From Porticoccus sp965660005 (lineage in GTDB: Bacteria > Pseudomonadota > Gammaproteobacteria > Pseudomonadales > Porticoccaceae), in assembly GCF_965660005.1 (NCBI RefSeq), contig NZ_CBFHYF010000001.1:77950-141949 (forward strand): a DNA stretch of 64,000 bases. The letters run 5' to 3'. This document shows, in pieces, positions 60,985 through 64,000 of this stretch. The translations under genes were made by a program, and so were the position numbers. Each line of letters starts with the position of its first letter. Within the stretch, counting starts at the first letter, position 1. Under the pieces are notes generated by a model, which was not told the origin of the DNA, made no database searches, and was given only the letters and a program-made list of their open reading frames with translations.

Positions 60985-61849
60985 TCAAGTGGTTGCCAAA
61001 AAATAGTCAATCTGCGCCGCCACCTCCTGCGGGTGTTGCTGGTGGGGCCCGTGACCAGCATTGGGGTACATGGCCAACTGGGCGTTGGGAAGCTCCCGGT
61101 ACAATACCCAGTGGTTCTTCGCCGGAAAGAAGGGATCGCGATCCCCGGACACAATCAGCGTCGGTTGTCGCAGTTCATTCAGGCGACTGTAGTGACCACT
61201 CGTCCCACTCATGAAATCCCCGATTAGCTGCGCCATCACCCCCCATCACCTCTGGTCCAACCGCCGGTTCCAGGTCTTCGCTGCGGGACATAACCCGCTC
61301 AATGAACGCCTGTGTCTCCTGTTCACGACCGACCGCAAAGAACAGATAGCGGATATCTTCAAAGCTGTACTCCGTTTGTGTCGCAATGTTGAAGACGATG
61401 TCGGTTGGCGGTTCGTTGTCGGGATTGCCGCCCGCACCGGTGCCGACCAGCACCACCTTGCGCACCAGTGTTGGTTCAGCCATGGCGATGGCCTGGGCGA
61501 CAAAGCCGCCCATTGAGAAACCCAACACATCGACAGTCTGATAGCCCAGCGCCCTCACGAAGTCGGCAGCGTTGCAGGTCTTCTCATCCACGCTGGCCGC
61601 GGCAGAACCTGTCGAGGTGCCGATTCCCGCGTCACTGAAAAGGATGACATGGCGCGTCCTGGTCATTGCGTCCACAAAGCCGGGGTCCCAGTCATCCAGG
61701 GTGCCGCGGAAACGCTGCAGAAAAACCAGAGGCGTAGGGTCCGAGGGATTCACCTGACCCAATTCGCGATAGGCGTAGCGAACACCGCTGACGTCTACAT
61801 ATTTGGTGCTAATGGTGGAAGCCTGGTTCACATTGTCGAAGTGGGTCAT
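60985..61849 (-). pseudogene. alpha/beta hydrolase, frameshifted
   Basis: Hydrolase of the alpha/beta fold broken by a single-base frameshift. The first frame (61849 down to the shift) has YAYRELG, FLQRFRGTLDDWDPGFVDAM and the nucleophile elbow GFSMGGFVAQAIA; it then drifts at a run of six C (six G on the coding strand) at 61239-61244. The second frame (from 61239) continues with MMAQLIGDFMSG, LIVSGDRDPFFPAKNHW (catalytic Asp) and PNAGHGPHQQHPQEV (catalytic His). With five G the two join as one protein of about 287 residues, so the gene is disrupted or the base count is wrong. AGGAG precedes the ATG 61849. Confidence 0.85.
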
Positions 61850-61864
61850 GTGTTACTCCTGAAA

Positions 61865-62335
61865 TTAATTGAGGGCTTTTGTTGATGATGCAGGGCGGCA
61901 GGGGACGAGCAGATTCACCACAAACACCTGCACGGGTTCGTTGTGCTGATTCAGCGTCGTGCTCTTCACCTTGAGCATTCCCAGCTCGGGAGAGGATTTG
62001 GAGACGCGGGTCGCCAGTACTTCACTTTCGACCCGCAGCTCATCCTCCGGTCGCACCGGTCGGGGCCAGCGCAATTCATCAAAGCCGGCGCCGACGATTC
62101 CCGAGGCGGGCTTGAAATCACTGTCGACCAATAAATTCATGGTGATCGCCGCAGTGTGCCAACCGCTGGCGGCGAGACCGCCAAATATCGAATGACTGCC
62201 AGCGCCTTCATCGAGATGAAACGGTTGCGGGTCGAACTCGGCGGCAAAGCTTTTAATACGCTCAGTGTCGATGCGCATTCGGTCAGAACTGAATTGTTGT
62301 CCTGCCGCAAAATCTTCCAAATATCGCTCGGTCAT
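61865..62335 (-). CDS. MaoC-family dehydratase
   Basis: Hot-dog-fold hydratase/dehydratase related to MaoC and R-specific enoyl-CoA hydratases, 156 residues. It carries the family pattern IKSFAAEFDPQPFHLDEGAG (catalytic Asp and His), FGGLAASGWHTAAITMNLL and a second-half core (GFDELRWPRPVRPEDELRV). The ATG at 62335 follows GGAGG by 10 bases and is chosen over a GTG three codons upstream. First gene of the reverse cluster with the hydrolase and oxidoreductase, divergent from a tetR gene. Confidence 0.88.
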   Translation of the reverse strand: MTERYLEDFAAGQQFSSDRMRIDTERIKSFAAEFDPQPFHLDEGAGSHSIFGGLAASGWHTAAITMNLLVDSDFKPASGIVGAGFDELRWPRPVRPEDELRVESEVLATRVSKSSPELGMLKVKSTTLNQHNEPVQVFVVNLLVPCRPASSTKALN

Positions 62336-62389
62336 ATTGGCCACCTCCCCGGTGAACAGTGATCTAGCGCAACGCCCAACAGTTACATG

Positions 62390-62427
62390 ATGACCGTCAT
62401 TATTGAATTATATGATAATCGTCATAT
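62390..62427. promoter_or_regulatory. tandem dyads between maoC-like and tetR genes
   Basis: Two palindromes lie in the 133-base divergent gap. Site 1 (62390-62400) is the perfect ATGACCGTCAT. Site 2 (62410-62427) has arms ATATGA and TCATAT six bases apart and shares the GTCAT half-site. Such paired dyads are typical operators of TetR-family repressors. Both are within 75 bases of the maoC-like and tetR starts. Confidence 0.65.
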
Positions 62428-62468
62428 ATAATGTCAAGCAGTTTACCGGCGCACCGAAGGAGAGCGAG

Positions 62469-63035
62469 ATGAAAGTGACCAGAGAACAAGCTGCCCAGAA
62501 CCGGGAACGGATTGTCGAGACAGCATCCCAGCTATTCCGTGAGCGGGGTTTTGACGGTATTGGGGTCGCCGGCCTTATGCAAGAGGTGGGCCTCACCCAC
62601 GGCGGTTTCTACGGCCACTTCGCCTCTAAAGAGGCCCTGATTGCCGAAGCGTCCACCTGCACCCTCAAACACTCTCTGACTGAATGGAACGAGTTCGTGG
62701 ATAGATCATCGGATGATCCACTGACTGCCATAGTCGATCGCTACCTGAGTCGCAACCATCGCGACAACCCCGGTGAAGGTTGTCTGCTGGCCGCACTTGG
62801 CCCGGACTTGTCGCGACAGGGAGCGGACGTACGACATGCCGCTTCCGGCGCCATACGCTCTGCTCTCGACTTTCTGACCAAGCTGGTGCCGGGCAAATCC
62901 AAAGCGGCAAAAAGGCAGAAAGCTATCAGTGCCTACGCAACCCTGGTGGGCACCATGGTCATGGCGCGAATCGTGGACGATCCCATTCTGTCACAGGAAA
63001 TTTTGGATGCTGGCCTAACAGAAGTTAAAAGGTGA
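62469..63035 (+). CDS. TetR/AcrR family transcriptional regulator
   Basis: Dimeric repressor of 188 residues. The N-terminal helix-turn-helix is NRERIVETASQLFRERGFDGIGVAGLMQEVGLTHGGFYGHFASKEALIAEA, with the diagnostic GGFYGHF recognition helix. The ligand-binding part has GCLLAALGPDLSRQG. The ATG at 62469 has AAGGAGAG 8-12 bases upstream; the open frame extends to 62403 without homology. Divergent from the MaoC-like gene, with two dyads in between, so it very likely controls that cluster and itself. Ligand unknown. Confidence 0.92.
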   Translation: MKVTREQAAQNRERIVETASQLFRERGFDGIGVAGLMQEVGLTHGGFYGHFASKEALIAEASTCTLKHSLTEWNEFVDRSSDDPLTAIVDRYLSRNHRDNPGEGCLLAALGPDLSRQGADVRHAASGAIRSALDFLTKLVPGKSKAAKRQKAISAYATLVGTMVMARIVDDPILSQEILDAGLTEVKR

Positions 63036-63114
63036 TGCCAAAAGTACTCTGGCTTGAGGTACCTGTTTTTAGTGAATTTTTGACAGCTCAAACGTCCCAA
63101 CGCATGCAATGTGG

Positions 63115-63996
63115 TTACAACCCCCTCTGCCACTCCTCTCTCAACGGAATCATGCTAGGCCGCTGAATCGCGGTGCGTACCTGCTGCAATAACTGGTCTT
63201 TATCGCGGTCGAGGGTGCCTTTCAGGACCAGGTAGTTGGAGGCGTGATCGCTGCGGAATACGGTGCGCTCCAGCGTCAGGGTATCCAGCAGGATTTCCAT
63301 TTCCTGAAACAGTTGCTGCTGGGTCAGCGGTTGAAATTCGCCACCGAAACCTTGCTGAAACCGTTCAGTGCCACCGGGAAAGCTTACCACCAGAGTCGAG
63401 AGAAATTCCGGCTGGGCCTCGTTCATCAATTTGGCGGAGTTGATAGCGTGCTGCTCGGTATATTGTTGCCCGCCGAGTCCATTGAGAATCATCACTGAAC
63501 TTTTCATGCCGGCCTGTTTGATTTTGTGCAGGGCATCCAGTGAAGAGGCGTAGTTTTCGCCCTTGTCGATTTTTTCCAGCACCAGGTCGTCGCCGGATTC
63601 ACACCCCACGTACATCAGGCTTAGGCCGAGCTGTTGCAGTTCCGCCAGCTCTTCCACAGATTTGTTTTTCAGGTTGCGGGGCAGACAGTAGGAGGAAATG
63701 CGCTGTACATTTGGCAGATATTGGCGGATGGCCAGCAGAATTTCCCTGAGGCGGCGGAAAGACAGCATCATGGCGTCGCCATCCGCCAGGAACACCCGGC
63801 GCACGGGGTAGCCGCTACCAGCCACCTGTTGCAGTTCCTGCTCAATGTCCATTTGCGGTTTGACGCTGAATTTCTTCTGCGGCGCGGTGTACATTTCGCA
63901 GAAAGTACAGCGGTTCCAGGAGCAGCCGTTAGTGACCTGCAGGATCAGCGAGCGGGCTTCGCTGGGTGGACGAAAAAGGGGTTCTATATAACCCAT
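63115..63996 (-). CDS. radical SAM protein (Elp3/MiaB-like fold, HemN-related)
   Basis: Radical SAM enzyme, 293 residues. The start MGYIEPLFRPPSEARSLILQVTNGCSWNRCTFCEMY is the complete family N-terminus, so the gene is whole. The iron-sulfur motif is CSWNRCTFC (C-x4-C-x2-C spacing in this family). The barrel continues with LADGDAMMLSFRRLREIL, YCLPRNL, YVGCESGDDLVLEKIDKGE and a C-terminal PGGTERFQQ segment. Function of this group is unknown; members are found widely. Convergent with tetR. Confidence 0.85.
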   Translation of the reverse strand: MGYIEPLFRPPSEARSLILQVTNGCSWNRCTFCEMYTAPQKKFSVKPQMDIEQELQQVAGSGYPVRRVFLADGDAMMLSFRRLREILLAIRQYLPNVQRISSYCLPRNLKNKSVEELAELQQLGLSLMYVGCESGDDLVLEKIDKGENYASSLDALHKIKQAGMKSSVMILNGLGGQQYTEQHAINSAKLMNEAQPEFLSTLVVSFPGGTERFQQGFGGEFQPLTQQQLFQEMEILLDTLTLERTVFRSDHASNYLVLKGTLDRDKDQLLQQVRTAIQRPSMIPLREEWQRGL

Positions 63997-64000
63997 ATAC

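Noticed and set aside
62410..62428. Fur box reading of TGATAAT near the tetR operator
   Set aside because: Only the left half fits Fur; the palindrome symmetry fits a TetR operator better.
1..64000. CRISPR array, prophage, integrase or insertion sequence
   Set aside because: No spaced repeats, transposase or phage-type genes found on either strand.

Overview
The window is ordinary core chromosome of a marine-type gammaproteobacterium. The evidence is ZipA next to LigA and SMC, a complete ccmABCDEF-dsbE-ccmH-ccmI set, LolCDE, SthA, the tig-clpP-clpX-lon-hupB-ppiD block, fadBA, Tex and a folD-linked tRNA cluster. Gene content and order resemble Pseudomonas relatives and the Cellvibrionales-like marine groups, but the genus cannot be fixed from the sequence. 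There is no rRNA, CRISPR array, integrase, prophage or insertion sequence. Coding density is high; the only long stretch without a clear gene is about 53.7-54.2 kb.

Layout. 0-7.6 kb: a ThDP enzyme, then a forward run (VC0807-family membrane protein, YciI, SH3/coiled-coil protein, periplasmic cyclophilin, PdxJ), a DksA-like zinc protein, a SpoU rRNA methyltransferase and an MFS exporter. 7.7-14.2 kb: ligA-zipA-smc, all reverse. 14.3-22.0 kb: the cytochrome c maturation operon, read ccmA to ccmI, with a carboxymuconolactone-decarboxylase-family gene wedged between dsbE and ccmH. 22-24 kb: a small acidic protein, two TIGR04282/TIGR04283-type glycosyltransferases and a coupled small ORF. 24-29 kb: a CobB sirtuin and a reverse run of a GltB-like FMN protein, a GCS2-type glutamate ligase and an aspartoacylase-like hydrolase. 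29-35 kb: DUF2062 protein, lolCDE, a small exported protein, sthA. 35-43.7 kb: ppiD, hupB, lon, clpX, clpP, tig, tRNA-Leu(UAG). 43.8-53.7 kb: a phosphomannose-isomerase-like protein, a small acidic lipoprotein, fadBA, a methyltransferase, tex and an HD-GYP protein whose 5' end is cut by an amber codon. 54.2-54.8 kb: a small cysteine-rich ORF behind a Fur-box-like site, then tRNA-Pro, -Arg and -His. 55-60 kb: folD and a glycerophosphodiester / glycerol-3-phosphate / FGGY kinase cluster. 60-63 kb: a TetR-controlled divergent cluster (MaoC, frameshifted hydrolase, quinone oxidoreductase). 63.1-64 kb: a radical SAM protein.

How the genes work together. ccm genes export haem and attach it to c-type cytochromes; LigA, ZipA and SMC serve replication, division and chromosome folding; Tig, ClpXP, Lon, HU and PpiD form a protein-quality block with a sigma-32-like promoter before lon; FadB/FadA carry out beta-oxidation; LolCDE releases lipoproteins from the inner membrane.

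The window does not show an obvious new multi-gene defence or biosynthetic system. The points most worth a second look are the Fur-box-preceded Cys-rich small ORF, the amber-split HD-GYP gene, a 55-bp near-perfect palindrome that forms the apparent N-terminus of an FGGY kinase, the GltB-like/GCS2/aspartoacylase operon, the foreign gene inside the ccm operon, and the 11-kb separation of tRNA-Leu-tig from tRNA-Pro-Arg-His-folD.
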